Of a DNA stretch of 64,000 nucleotides, positions 23,569-34,490 are shown piece after piece (the first letter of the stretch is position 1; every line of letters starts with the position of its first letter). Origin of the DNA: Nymphaea colorata. Lineage: Eukaryota > Streptophyta > Magnoliopsida > Nymphaeales > Nymphaeaceae. Made by a program: the position numbers and the translations under genes. Location: NCBI RefSeq assembly GCF_008831285.2, contig NC_045142.1:5401501-5465500 (forward strand). The letters run 5' to 3'. A model generated the notes under the pieces. That model saw only the letters and a list, made by a program, of their open reading frames with translations, ran no database searches and was not told the origin of the DNA.

Positions 23569-25809
23569 TCACCTTCTCTTGTTCTTGCTGCCAATCAACA
23601 GGGCAACGTAGAAAAGAAACCTAAAGAGGAACCCCCACGCCACCGTGACCCAGAAGCAATTCCACTTGCTCAGCTGCGTGATGCTCTGGTCCTTGAGTAT
23701 GTCCATGCCCGTCGTCACGCATGTGCTCATGGTCACGTTCATCCCCAGCGAGCTACTGAGCGATTGAAGCAGCTCCGCCTTCGTGGCGGCGCTCAGCCCC
23801 TTCAGCGGCGTGTTGTCGAACATCTGCTCTCCCGTTGAGAAGCACTTCGACGTGCTCTCAAACTCATTCTGCAGCACTCCTTCGTAGGGATACTTCACTA
23901 ACGAGAGGTAATGGAACCAGAGCCAGTAGGAAGGTATCCTGTCCCTGTTGATGAAGAAGCCGCTGAAGAGGAGGAAATAGGCTAGCACAGCGACGACCAC
24001 GATATAGCCCAGCATGACCTGCGAGACGACGCCGGAGATGAAGGTGACGAAGCCGCTTCCTGCCCAGAAGGAGGCGAAGGTTATAGCGAAGAAGTAGAGG
24101 AAGCTCTCCCCGCCACCTGCAAGGCCGACGGCGAAGAAGGTAATGAGGGAAAAGGCGAGGGAGAGGAGGACAAGCGGCGGGGCGGCGACGATGGCGTTGG
24201 AGAGGACGTAGGAGGAACGGCGGTAGGCGTTATAGGCAGTCTCTCTCATGAATATGTAGCGCTCTTGAAGGAACACCGGCAGTGCATCTGCGCAGGTGTA
24301 GAAGGTCGTGGACATAGCGAAGGCAAAGAAGCCGAGGCGCTCCTGAACTCCCTTGGGCGAGGAGTCGAGGCGCCAAAAGATGGTGGCGAGGATGAAACCC
24401 GTGACCATCACTACGGCGAGGCGCATGAAGAAGAGCTCCGGCAACCGGCGGGTGTTCATCACCGAGCGCTTCGTCAGTATGGCGGTCTCCTTCCACAATG
24501 GGTTTGCAAATTCCGGCATCGACTCCGACGAGTTCTGCCTGCCCTGGGTAGCATTTCCGCAGACGAGCTTCCCTCGAGAGATGCTGGCGCTGATTGCTTC
24601 CTTCAGCGTCAAGCCTCCTTTCTTGTTCGACTGAAGAGATGGAGCAAACCTGGTCGCTTTCCAGTTGTTGTGGAAGTCAACCAGAACTTTGATCCCACCA
24701 GTGCTCGCTTCGAGCTGGCGAACGAGGTCAAGAGCGAACTCTATTTGGTTCTCGTTCTCCGGCACCGGACTGCCAAACTCGGCCAAAAAAGCCGGGAGTT
24801 GAGCCGGAGGGCCGCTATAGACGGCATTGCCACGTGATAGGAAGATCATTCGATCGAGGAGGCCGACGATTCGATAGCTCGGCTGATGGACGGACATGAT
24901 GACGATGCTGCCGGTGCGGGCAATCCTCTGCAGGACCTTGGCGACCATGAATGCACTGGTGGAGTCGAGACCGGAGGTGGGTTCGTCCAGAAACAGAAGG
25001 ATTGGGTCGTGAATGATGTCGATTCCGATCGAGACACGTCGCCTCTCCCCACCGGAAACGCCCCGGTGGCCCTCGTCTCCAATGATGGTCTTGGCAGCCC
25101 GGCGCAGGCCGAGCTGCTCAATGAGGGCCTGCACACGACTCTGTTTCTTCTCCTTGGGCAGTGTCCGGGGCAGCCTGAACTCCGCGGCGAACGAGAGCGT
25201 TTCCTCAACGGTGAGCATCGGAAAGAGGAGGTCGTCCTGCCTCACATAGGCAGAGATTGAGCGCATCAGACGCTCGCCGACCGCCTCGCCGTTGAGCTTC
25301 ACGGTGCCTTGGAGGCTCTCCTTAGCGATTCGGTTGGCGAGCGCGTCGATGAGCGTCGACTTTCCCGACCCGCTGGCGCCCAGCACCGCCAATATCTCCC
25401 CGTCTCGCGCCTCGCCGGTGACTCTGTTCAACAACGTCTTGGTGTCGGAGAACTTGCTGGCCGCCTCGACCGACTCCGCGGTCGTGGATGGCAGCGTTCT
25501 CTTGCACCCTCCGGCGAGCATCCCAGGACGTAGCTGAACACTATAAGTCAAGTCGGCGAACGATAAAACGAAGGGAACAGCTTGTTCTCGCCGGTCCAGC
25601 TCGGCGGGCTGACGGTCCGGCAACGTGGGTGTTGGGGAGCGAGCTTCCTCGACGTGTTGGAGGAGCTCCCCAAACCTTGGCCTCTGGGGCCGTCTGCCAC
25701 CAGTATCAACGGTGATGGAAGCCTCGAGGTCGCCGTCTCCAACATGTTGGAAGGCGAACGGCCCCACCGGAGAACTTCCCCTCTTGCCAAACGGAGACGA
25801 AGGCTTCAT
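23569..25809 (-). CDS. ABCG half-size transporter (ABCG1/2/6/16/20 group), gene 2
   Basis: Predicted 746-residue half-transporter, close paralogue of the gene at 4517. It has Walker [10 protein letters not shown] at 144-152, signature VSGGERRR from 251, Walker B with Asp275 and Glu276, switch His308, six C-terminal membrane helices and the terminal GSKNKRR. It keeps residues found in Arabidopsis relatives that gene 1 has changed, including the NRDRIP loop and [16 protein letters not shown]. An extra stretch of about ten residues lies just before the VPFVLSF core. The start is the first Met, preceded by a CT leader and TATA box. It is expected to dimerise and export lipid-type barrier precursors at the plasma membrane; the substrate is inferred. 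No intron. It converges with gene 1 across 17 kb holding the copia nest, and is followed in the same orientation by gene 3. Confidence 0.96.
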   Translation of the reverse strand: MKPSSPFGKRGSSPVGPFAFQHVGDGDLEASITVDTGGRRPQRPRFGELLQHVEEARSPTPTLPDRQPAELDRREQAVPFVLSFADLTYSVQLRPGMLAGGCKRTLPSTTAESVEAASKFSDTKTLLNRVTGEARDGEILAVLGASGSGKSTLIDALANRIAKESLQGTVKLNGEAVGERLMRSISAYVRQDDLLFPMLTVEETLSFAAEFRLPRTLPKEKKQSRVQALIEQLGLRRAAKTIIGDEGHRGVSGGERRRVSIGIDIIHDPILLFLDEPTSGLDSTSAFMVAKVLQRIARTGSIVIMSVHQPSYRIVGLLDRMIFLSRGNAVYSGPPAQLPAFLAEFGSPVPENENQIEFALDLVRQLEASTGGIKVLVDFHNNWKATRFAPSLQSNKKGGLTLKEAISASISRGKLVCGNATQGRQNSSESMPEFANPLWKETAILTKRSVMNTRRLPELFFMRLAVVMVTGFILATIFWRLDSSPKGVQERLGFFAFAMSTTFYTCADALPVFLQERYIFMRETAYNAYRRSSYVLSNAIVAAPPLVLLSLAFSLITFFAVGLAGGGESFLYFFAITFASFWAGSGFVTFISGVVSQVMLGYIVVVAVLAYFLLFSGFFINRDRIPSYWLWFHYLSLVKYPYEGVLQNEFESTSKCFSTGEQMFDNTPLKGLSAATKAELLQSLSSSLGMNVTMSTCVTTGMDILKDQSITQLSKWNCFWVTVAWGFLFRFLFYVALLIGSKNKRR

Positions 25810-25818
25810 CTGGGATAA

Positions 25819-25849
<31 letters not shown>

Positions 25850-25853
25850 ATCC
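25810..25853 (-). repeat. CT-rich 5' leader of ABCG gene 2
   Basis: (GA)n on the plus strand, so (CT)n in the transcript, directly before the ATG. It corresponds to the CT leader of gene 1 and shares the CAGATGAAGCC start context. Confidence 0.7.
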
Positions 25854-25887
25854 AAGTGCAGTGATAATGGAGGAGAGGAGAGAGGTC

Positions 25888-25895
25888 TATTTATA
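25888..25895 (-). promoter_or_regulatory. TATA box of ABCG gene 2
   Basis: TATAAATA on the minus strand, 86 bp before the ATG, followed by a CT-rich leader. Upstream sequence beyond the box has no evident similarity to the promoters of genes 1 and 3. Confidence 0.7.
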
Positions 25896-27182
25896 ACCTG
25901 CTGAGTCCACAACCTCCTGCATCTCTCAACCTCTCTATCTCGTAATCATCTTTCCACGCAAGATACGAAAGAAATGAAATAGACATAAGTTGTAAATGAA
26001 ATTTTTGGTGGAGAAGTTGGAAGGACTTGCAGATACGTGCTGAAGAACGTTCCTTATCGGAAATCGGTATCGTTAGATAACAAGAAACGTGCGGGCGTGG
26101 CTTGGAGGAAAGTTGTTAACTTTGAATCTTTAACGCGACCAACGACGGAGGGGAGAAACTCGCAGGTTGGAAGTCTTGAACGCGAAAAAGTGGGATGAGT
26201 TAGGCAACTCAACCACGGCCCTGGACAGACAAACTTTTTGGAACGCAAAAACAATAGTAAGTTTTGTACACTGTTTTGTTTTGTTTTGTGTATATAACGA
26301 GCGTATGAATGTATATTTATATTAATGCCTAAACATTACACATGCATAATGCATGGGATAATATAAAATAACAAATAACAAATTTCATATACAGAGACAA
26401 CATATATAACCAGCTTCGCAAAGAAAACCCATAACTCATGTTGAAAATGCTATCTTTGGAGAGAAATCCCGAATGTTGAATGCGCTTTTTATTTAAAAAT
26501 TACCTTCTATCTCAAAAGATAAAGTGTGTTTTGAAAGATCCTTTTAATAACTTGAATCTTAAATTCAGGGGTGGAGGAAAGGGGGCCCCCATAGGCCATG
26601 GCCCCACTCCACTCAAGCTAATTGAAAAAAAAAAAGTTATATTAAAATTTTTAATTCGATAATATATTTTTCCAGTTTCGGTTTATCATAGGTTCGTTAG
26701 ACCATTTAACTTGTCCAAAAAAAAATTTTCTTTCCCCCTGCTTAAATTCACATCACCTGTGGTGAAAGACTGTGAACGGGAGAGTCCTCCTCTTCTGTCC
26801 CTATGGTTTAGAGTTGAGTTTGAGACTAAGTTACTCCCTTGAATTTGAGAACAATCCTACTAACTATGCTCAAGACGTTATTTATATTGCTTATATCTTT
26901 TTAATTGTAGTCAAGGAGGAGCAGCAGACTTGTTTGTTTAACTGGCGGGGACAATGGGTTCGGGTTTGCTGGTTCCGTCCCGTCACGTAAAGGCCGTTGG
27001 ACACATGAAGCGTGATATTAAACCAGAAAGGTTACGTCATGGAACGGGAAAAGTCGCACTCACGTAAAATGGATAGAGTGGGAACACTCTGAAGCCCCAC
27101 CCGACCACATTGATTTTCTGGTCCCTTTTCCACCTTAACTTGCGGCACAGGTAAAGGAGCCGCACTCTAATGGCTGCGTCGT

Positions 27183-27207
27183 GTATATATATATATATAT
27201 ATATATA
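27183..27207. repeat. TA microsatellite
   Basis: Perfect (TA)n run of about 25 bp in the upstream region of ABCG gene 2. Confidence 0.9.
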
Positions 27208-27270
27208 AACCATCGAAAAACAAAAATCGTTGCTATTGTCTTTTAACGGTAATTATTTAAATTTTCAGAT

Positions 27271-27298
27271 GTCGCACGCACGCGCGCGCGCACACACA
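27271..27298. repeat. Alternating purine-pyrimidine tract
   Basis: CACGCACGCGCGCGCGC then CACACACAC. Alternating CG and CA steps are the classic Z-DNA-prone type. Confidence 0.85.
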
Positions 27299-27410
27299 CT
27301 TTCATTCTTATTCATGTAATGTAAAACTATGCACATTATAAGATGGACATGGATATTGCTTTAGAATCACCCCTAAAACTTTTAACACGGTCACTAGCGG
27401 CTACGCTCTG

Positions 27411-27432
27411 CATATATATATATATATATATA
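27411..27432. repeat. AT microsatellite
   Basis: Perfect (AT)n run of about 22 bp. With 27183-27207 and 27271-27298 it makes three simple repeats within 250 bp. Confidence 0.85.
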
Positions 27433-27836
27433 CAAAGTCAGATTTTTTTCAGGGACAGGTCGACAGTTCAACCTCTGAATCTGGTAGGACCAATTGAATT
27501 CAAATCCAAAAAATACATGGTACAATTAAAAACTTTATTTTTTTTAATGTAATTTTTTTTTTCATTGGTCGGGGTGGGACCATGGCCTAGGCGGGCACCT
27601 CTCCCTCGGCCCCTATATATATATCATGCACTCAGAGCTTGTGCTTGTGGATGTGGTTGACACTAACAGCGAATTGAACCAACAACCGGGTGCTCGTCCA
27701 ACAAGCTATTCTGATTGAGTCAGATTAGAGAACCTTGTGAACTTAACAAGTTGTAAATTTGTTTGTTGGCATGCTGCAACTATCTCCCCTCAAATTCTTG
27801 TTTAGGTTTGAATTCCATGCAGTGATGGAGTCAGAA

Positions 27837-27990
27837 ATTTTTTACAAATTAAGAGTATCAATTTGAAACATCTTAGAACAGTAAAAAGCTGTACTAATAT
27901 ATGAATAAGCAAACAATTTAGGGACAAACGACATGAGAATAATCAAATTTTTATAGTACTACGTGGGCAGCTGCCTACACAAACCTACAT
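27837..27990. repeat. Family E fragment
   Basis: Begins CAGTGATGGAGTCAGAAATTTTT, a worn form of CAGTGGCGGAGCCA, and near its far end has GTGGGCAGCTGCCTAC at 27963-27978, a one-mismatch version of the palindromic core found at 30548-30563. The right terminus was not found. Confidence 0.55.
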
Positions 27991-30116
27991 ATGGTTATGA
28001 TTCTATATGAACAACTGGACTATAATTTATTGGGCTGTAAACGTGGTTTATGCATATTGGTGCAAGCAAAGTGGTTATGGGCTTCGAGAATATGCAACCC
28101 TAATATTTCATATTTTTCTTCTATGATTGAAGATACGTAATCATCTTTCTCCACCAATTGTTCAATTTATAATATCATTCTTGTCATGCAATTTGTGTTG
28201 AACATATGAGGTTTTTTTCTTAGAGAGTACGATCAGCTATCAGCTATTTGCTGCTAATATATTTCCCCATTAATGTCGTAAAATGTGCAGTTCACTCATC
28301 TTCACTAGTATCAGTATAAATTTGTGAACGCCCTACAAATACAGTCCATAGAATTTCACTAAAAAGGTCTGTGACGTGTCAAAAGTTTGGAGTGTTTCAG
28401 AATATTAAATAAATTAATTACATTTTTCTCATGTTCAATTTAAATAAATTAATTATTTATCCCAAGATGATTAATCCCACCATCAAGGAAGAGCCTCAGT
28501 CACCAGGCTGCGGCAGAAAAGAAAATGCACCTGCATCGACGCGACGCGAGTGCAATCCAGATTCGCACCCAGACCGCACCACCTTCATTTCAATTCATTT
28601 TTTCGGTAATATATATGAGCATAATTTGAAAGTTCATAAAATCTATAAAGAACATTTTAAAATTTGCTTCTTGCTACTTGTTTTGTGATTGATTGAGATA
28701 CAGTTCTTATTTTGGGATCGATAAGAAGATCCTTCTTTTTTTCTTGAAGAAAAACAAAGCTTGCGGATTTGGGCGTTCAATTATTTAAAAAGAAAAAAAG
28801 AAAAAGAAAGAAAAGGAAGGAACCAGTAGTTGGCCGTATAAGGCACGGTGACCGTGGTGCTCATCTCAAATAAGGGAAGGAGAGTGCCACTGTTAGTGTT
28901 ATCTCGAAAGAATAGTTTCAACTTTCAAAACGAATCTGAATAGCATATGAGAGAATATTTTATTTTCTTAGCTTGTTTCCTTCATATTCGTTCCTAGATA
29001 TTTAAGCTTCAGATTAGTTTTTAAGGCTAAATTTCTAAAAAGAAACGGAAATTTTCAATTTTTGGGCTCATTGCATATGATTTCAAAAGGGCGACGATCA
29101 CCCTCTTGTGATGTTTTTAACAAAAGCCTTACTTTTCATGAAAACTGTCAAATAATGACCTGAAGTGAAATTCTGATAATTTTTTTCTTTAAAAAAAAAC
29201 AAAAAAAAATTAAGCTGCAATTTTTTCTTAATATGTGATTACATAAATAAAACTATGCCCCCCTAACAAGGGACCAAAGATTATGAACTCTAAATGACTA
29301 AAATGCCCTTGTTGATTAAAGGAAAGGCTCTCCATAAAGACAGGAGTGGGAGCTTAAATTTTTTATATAAAATTACCAAAATACCCCTCCAACAAAGGCG
29401 TGAACACGCCTTCTCGTGTTAGCAGTATGAGATGGAAATCCGGTTTCGGCAAAGGTGGTTTTGTAAATTTGCGACTGATGGATCCAGAAATAATTTTTTC
29501 ATTTATTAAAGTATAATACCTGCTTGTCAAGTTTGGATCCAAAAGAACCCGAAATCGCCGAAGAATTTAGCATTACAACTTAAAGAGAAGTTATCATTAC
29601 CACTCTCAACTTGAATCTGGAAATTGACAAATCTATAAATTTTTATAAATAAATGCCTCAGGGAAAATAATTAATTGTTCACCAATGTCTGAGCACCTGA
29701 TTGCACAGGCAACCCAATTTCTTTCTTGATACAAGAGAGAGAGAGATAATTTATTCTAGATTTAATTAAGCATCTTTCTGCTTCACATGCTATTTTACTT
29801 AAGATGACCTTGTTTACACGATCCAACAACTAAGTAGGTAAGAAAAATAACTTAAATTGAGGATAATCAAGTTAATGTTTATCATATATATATATATATA
29901 TAAAGACTGAACTTAGGCAAAACAGCTAGTATCCTGAATCATGGCTTACTAAATGCTGCGAAAATCACCATTACAGAGAAATTAACCGATCGAGGAAGAA
30001 ACAAGAATGTTTAATTCAATTTCAGTTTCAAACCTCTGGGCTGTCATCTCCTTTATTATTGAAGAAAGCGTTGAGATTGCATTTATGTATATGTTCAAAC
30101 TGATCGCTATTTCCAA
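27991..30116. other. Intergenic, no gene recognised
   Basis: AT-rich with an (AT)n run at about 29884-29903. A GC-richer patch at 28480-28590 contains CGACGCGACGCGAG but no recognisable protein or RNA. Confidence 0.4.
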
Positions 30117-30145
30117 TGGATATTGACTTCTAATCACTTTCTTCA
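30117..30145 (+). repeat. 29-bp direct repeat, copy 1
   Basis: Identical over 29 bp to 30707-30735. The sequence is single-copy in appearance (starts TGGATATTGACTTC), not low-complexity. Confidence 0.9.
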
Positions 30146-30525
30146 ACTTCTAAAGGACTTAAGAGAAACATTTTAATTGTGATCCTTACTTACCCCAAGA
30201 GAAACATCTTTCTGAGATAACTTGCTTTGATTTTTACTAATTGGGCACAGAACTCAACGTCCATCGTGAACGCAAAACGGGAAGCTAAAATCTAAGTGGA
30301 AAAAGAAACTTCTATCACGGACCCTACATTTGACTGTAACGCCAAAGATGGACCTCATGTTCTTCTTTTCTTCTGTATCAATCCAACTTTTGCTTCAGGT
30401 TCCAAACTCCTGCGAGGTTGGACTCCTTTCCCATTTTATTGCAAAAAATCAAAGAATCAAATAATATACAGAGAAGCCCAACCTTTATTTACTACCAAAA
30501 CAATGACCTATTCTTTGTATTAGGG

Positions 30526-30706
30526 GCGGAGCCACATTTGGTCTTATGTGGGCAGCTGCCCACACAGTCCCCCAAAATTTTCATTATTTATAAACTTTGT
30601 TTATTTATAAATACATGTTCATTGTCATTCGCTTATTTATATATTGTGCCCTCCATTCTTTTTATTATTAATTTAAAATCTAATTTTTTGAATGCTTTTA
30701 AAATTC
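30526..30706. repeat. Family E fragment with palindromic core
   Basis: Starts AGGGGCGGAGCCACAT and contains the perfect 16-bp palindrome GTGGGCAGCTGCCCAC at 30548-30563. It lies inside the interval bounded by two identical 29-bp repeats at 30117 and 30707. No matching right terminus is seen before the second repeat. Confidence 0.55.
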
Positions 30707-30735
30707 TGGATATTGACTTCTAATCACTTTCTTCA
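30707..30735 (+). repeat. 29-bp direct repeat, copy 2
   Basis: Exact copy of 30117-30145, 590 bp downstream. The bases beyond each copy differ, so the identity is sharply bounded. Confidence 0.9.
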
Positions 30736-32105
30736 TAGATATTCCTTGCATTAAATTTATGTAGGAGGACCACATCAAATTATAAACCAAAAAGAAAAAA
30801 AAAGAAATGATACAAAAACGGTCCCCAAATCCATCCTCATTTCTTTCACCAATCTCAAAACTCAATTTTTGAAAAAACACCATTTTTTAAAGGGGAATGG
30901 ATCATCTGTCCCCATCTAGAAAATATTGTCTTTTGTCTTGTCACTCAAACACATAATTCATATTTTAAAAACTGATTATAAACCAGTTTGTCACAAAATT
31001 TAGTTTTTTACAAGACTTATTTTTCTAAATGTACTATCCAAACACAGCTTAAAAAACTAAAATTAGGTTAAAATACTACTGCAGAATGCTGCTGTCAACG
31101 GCCAAGGACACGTAGTCCAATAACATGAACCATGCACATATTTATTTCGAGTGAGCAGGAGGTTAACAACCATACTATTCAGAAAAAGCCTGACTTTTCC
31201 TCTTGTCTCCTACCTCTAGAGTCATGGATGAGCTACATTGTGACGTACATAAAGATATGGTACACATGTCAACTAAAGTATCCCGATCACACTATTTATA
31301 ATTGAGGAAAGTAACTACAAGCGTAATAACTCTATTGTTTTGTTCTTTTATTTATTGTAGAAAGCAATAAAAAAAAAATCACTCCAATGAAGTTTCCAAA
31401 TTTTTGTCCCCGTTATTCAGCAGATATGATCATGATGACTTTTTATCCTTTGAGTACTTGGGCCATCTTTTCCTCGTTACAAAAACTCCCAAGTAGGCTC
31501 AAAATAATTTCTAACAAGAAAAATTGGTCAAAGCTGAGGTGAGGATAAATAATGTCGACCGTTGTTTGTCAGCTTCACCCCACGCGAAATTCAGAAACAC
31601 GACGTCAGCTTTGTTGAAATCGCATTGAAACGGCCCATCCGTAAGAAGATATTTCCCTACATTATTGTACTTTGGCAAAAGCTTAGACTTTGGTTGTAAT
31701 CTTTAGTGTACAACTAATTAATTAGTCTAACATGAAATGATGTTAGATGGCCAAACCAGCCATTATTGACCGTGCTCATGTACATAGAGGACCAAGTTGG
31801 CTCGAGCCCACCAGCATGTGGGTACGACAGGCATCGAGCCAACGCAAGGGTCATCCTCGTGTTTGTTGTGAGTCTAGGAACGTCGACCGAAGCCGGCTAC
31901 AAAAGAAAAAGAAAAATAGCGAGCTTGGCCAGCCCTAAAAGTCTGGGAATCATAATGCATTAAATAGTGTTATACGAGGGAAGGAACGTGATGCTTAAGC
32001 ATTTTGGGTAGCGGAAGCAAGCGTGACCAGGAATTGTGGACGAGTCAGATTTGAGAAAAATGGTGAAATCAAAGTGGTCAATATAAAAATGAATAGTGGT
32101 ATGAT
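30736..32105. other. Intergenic, no gene recognised
   Basis: AT-rich. A GC-richer stretch near 31750-31920 is open in two frames but resembles nothing known to me. Confidence 0.4.
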
Positions 32106-32420
32106 TAGGGATGTCAATATATTCGATTTGGATCCGATATTCGACTGAATCGGTCCGAAAAAATTGGATACAAAAAAAAAATTTAAGGATCAGATTCAGA
32201 TTTAATAAATCATATCCGATAGGATCAGATAAGAATTTGGGTAAGATTCTTTTTTTTAGCCAAACATTTTATATTTAATGCTATTACATTTTGAAAATTG
32301 ATAAAATCCGGCTCAAAATTTGGATTGAAATATGACTTTTCAATATACCCGATACATCGGATATGATTCGGATTTGGATCATTTAATCTGATTCATTAGG
32401 AGAAAATTTCAATTGCTTTA
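32106..32420 (+). repeat. Family A hAT-like miniature element, left-end copy
   Basis: Starts TAGGGATGTCAATATATTCG, identical over these 20 bases to the left end at 43598, followed by GGATCCGATATTCGAC and similar words. The right end is missing or eroded near 32400. Confidence 0.65.
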
Positions 32421-32559
32421 ATGTGTCCGTTTGGGCATATACCCAATTAAATTTAGCCGCCTGTCATGACATTCACACACTTGAAGGGGATGATATGCAA
32501 ACGCTAGCAATACAGCCGGTGCCACATCGTAAGCACAATGTTAGCCACCTGGGCTAGTT

Positions 32560-32740
32560 AACGTTGTTAACAAATCCGATTTAGATTTGATATCTGACCA
32601 CAATACATAAAACAAATTGGATATGGAAAAAAGAGTTCAGATTCGATTCAGACATAAGAAATGATGTCCCGTAGGATTATGAATTCAAATCCAAATATAA
32701 AGATCCAAATATATAGATATCTGATAGAACATATATGTTA
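32560..32740. repeat. Family A fragment
   Basis: Internal family A words (AATCCGATTTAGATTTG, AGATTCGATTCAGACAT, GATCCAAATATATAG). No termini are visible. Confidence 0.45.
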
Positions 32741-34160
32741 AAGTACACATACTATTCATATATGTTAGTCGCCCAATAATATGGACTACTCAATAGATGG
32801 GAACTATCATGTTAGCAATCGTTGGGAGTAAACTCAGATTATTTCTTCATTTTAGTCATAATGATTAGATGTTTAATCTTTTAAAAATTCTTGAATTGGA
32901 GAGTTGGGACGAATGGCACCTGTGGAACTATTTGCCAACGAGAACAACTTGTTAGTGTTTCATGAGAGGAGGACAAATTCATAGAACAATAAGTTACAAT
33001 GTATTCTAAATGCACTCTAATCTTGCAGTGGATTCATGAAAATGTGACAAACTATTATTATTACCAAATGGCCCCATGTCTCAATCTAACAGTACGGAGA
33101 AGCTCAGAACTCAAGTAACACGTTTTACAGAAGAAGAGCAATGGTTTTCATGTGAAAATTGAAAGGTCTACATGATGCCGCATTTTCCTTTCATGGAAGT
33201 AGTCATTTTCCCATGAAATGATTTCACACCATCAAACAGTTCACACAAGGTCAACTTTTTCCACAACACATGGAACAGATTGTTCGTTTTGTGGGTTCCA
33301 TGCGTTTGGTGGAGACTTATCATTTAATTTGTTGGCAAAAATGAAACTAGATGCTTTCATATCCGCTTCTCCTCCTTATGTTTCCTTCCACCAATTATAT
33401 GCATCAGACTGTACGAGACTCTTGAAACTGATGAAAAGCGACACAAGATGTCGCAATCTGTTCGGTGGTGAGGAAGATGAGAGGGAAATAAGAGTGCATA
33501 TAAGACGAGATAGCTCGACCAGCAGAAATGGCTGTTCATTGTTGGAAAGCTACTGTCATCTACCATGCAATAATGTAGAGCACTGTAGCCTTAACCTGTG
33601 ATTGAAGTTGGTTTGGACCTTGCGTTTCCTCTTGCAAAGCAAGGTATAAAGAACAAAATTTAGAAATCAATGGAAAAGAATATTGCAGAATCAGGATTGC
33701 CTTTCGTTGGTCGTACTAAAATAAGATTTGGAGGCTGTTTGGCAACAGTAATGGGATGTTACTGTTCCATGCATCTGCCAAAAAAATTGGGGTAGATTCA
33801 TGAAATGCTTTTTAAAATAATCCATGACGAACCTGCTCTAATTTTTTGGGCAGATACATAAAACAATAACTTTGTTGCTAGAAAAAATGCGCTTCAATGC
33901 AGCACATTTCAGCATTTGAACTATGGGGATAATATTCCAGCTTGGTTAATGCATTTTAATTTCGAGTGAGATTTTACCAAACAAGAGAATTTAGCCAATT
34001 GAGAAATGTATGTTTTTGATTCAAAATGCCAATTTGCTTGGCTATTTAAAATTCACAGATCGATCTGCTCCACCATTGGTAAAAAACAAAAAAAAGGGGG
34101 TCAAGAAAGCTGGGTTCAGGCATTTCCTTTACCAAATTATGCTGCAAAGGCAGACTACTC
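32741..34160. other. Intergenic, no gene recognised
   Basis: An open frame of 127 codons at 33218-33601 resembles nothing known and is probably chance. The segment 33736-33965 has GGCTGTTTGGCAA at one side and TTTACCAAACAAG at the other, so a worn family D type element may lie there. Confidence 0.4.
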
Positions 34161-34490
34161 TGCATCTTCAACTTAAGGACATTAATTCCAAGCTTTCAGC
34201 TGGTGATGATGATGCTTTATTTAATTTAAAAGTTTAATTTGCCTAAAAGAGAGATACTATGTGTGCCGAATTCTTGAACTTCTTCAACTTAAAGATATTA
34301 AACCGAACTTTTGAGCTGACAATGAATCTCTATTTCGAAAAGCTTTATTTACTTAAAAGAGATAAACTTCGTGTACTTTAACTCTTGGCCTTCTTCAACC
34401 TAAAGATGTTAAAGTCCAACCTCTTAGCTCTGATGGGGAAGCTTTATTTAACGAAACACTTGTTTGCCTAATAAGGATAATCTTGCATGC
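34161..34490 (+). repeat. Three-unit 111-115 bp tandem repeat, coding-like
   Basis: Units begin near 34163, 34278 and 34389, each with CTTCAACTTAAAGATATTAA (or a close variant), a TTAGCTGATGATG-like block, GCTTTATTTA and CTAAAAGAGATA. When translated, successive units give related segments of the type LLQLKDI...D-ALF, but with stops and shifts between units. It looks like either a decayed repeat-protein fragment or a small local satellite. No known domain was recognised. Confidence 0.7.

Larger units (their letters stand above)
25896..27836. other. Upstream region of ABCG gene 2, intergenic
   Basis: No gene recognised. Fragments starting CAGGGGTGGAGG near 26568 and, in reverse, GGGTGGGACCATGG near 27571 resemble worn pieces of the CAGTGGCGGAG family E. 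Three microsatellites lie at 27183-27207, 27271-27298 and 27411-27432. Confidence 0.4.

Noticed and set aside
24265-24837. 190-codon open frame on plus inside ABCG gene 2
   Set aside because: Antisense shadow of the conserved, GC-rich ABCG coding sequence; the sense frame has all ATPase motifs.
33218-33601. 127-codon open frame
   Set aside because: No recognisable motif, no promoter context, chance length in this composition.
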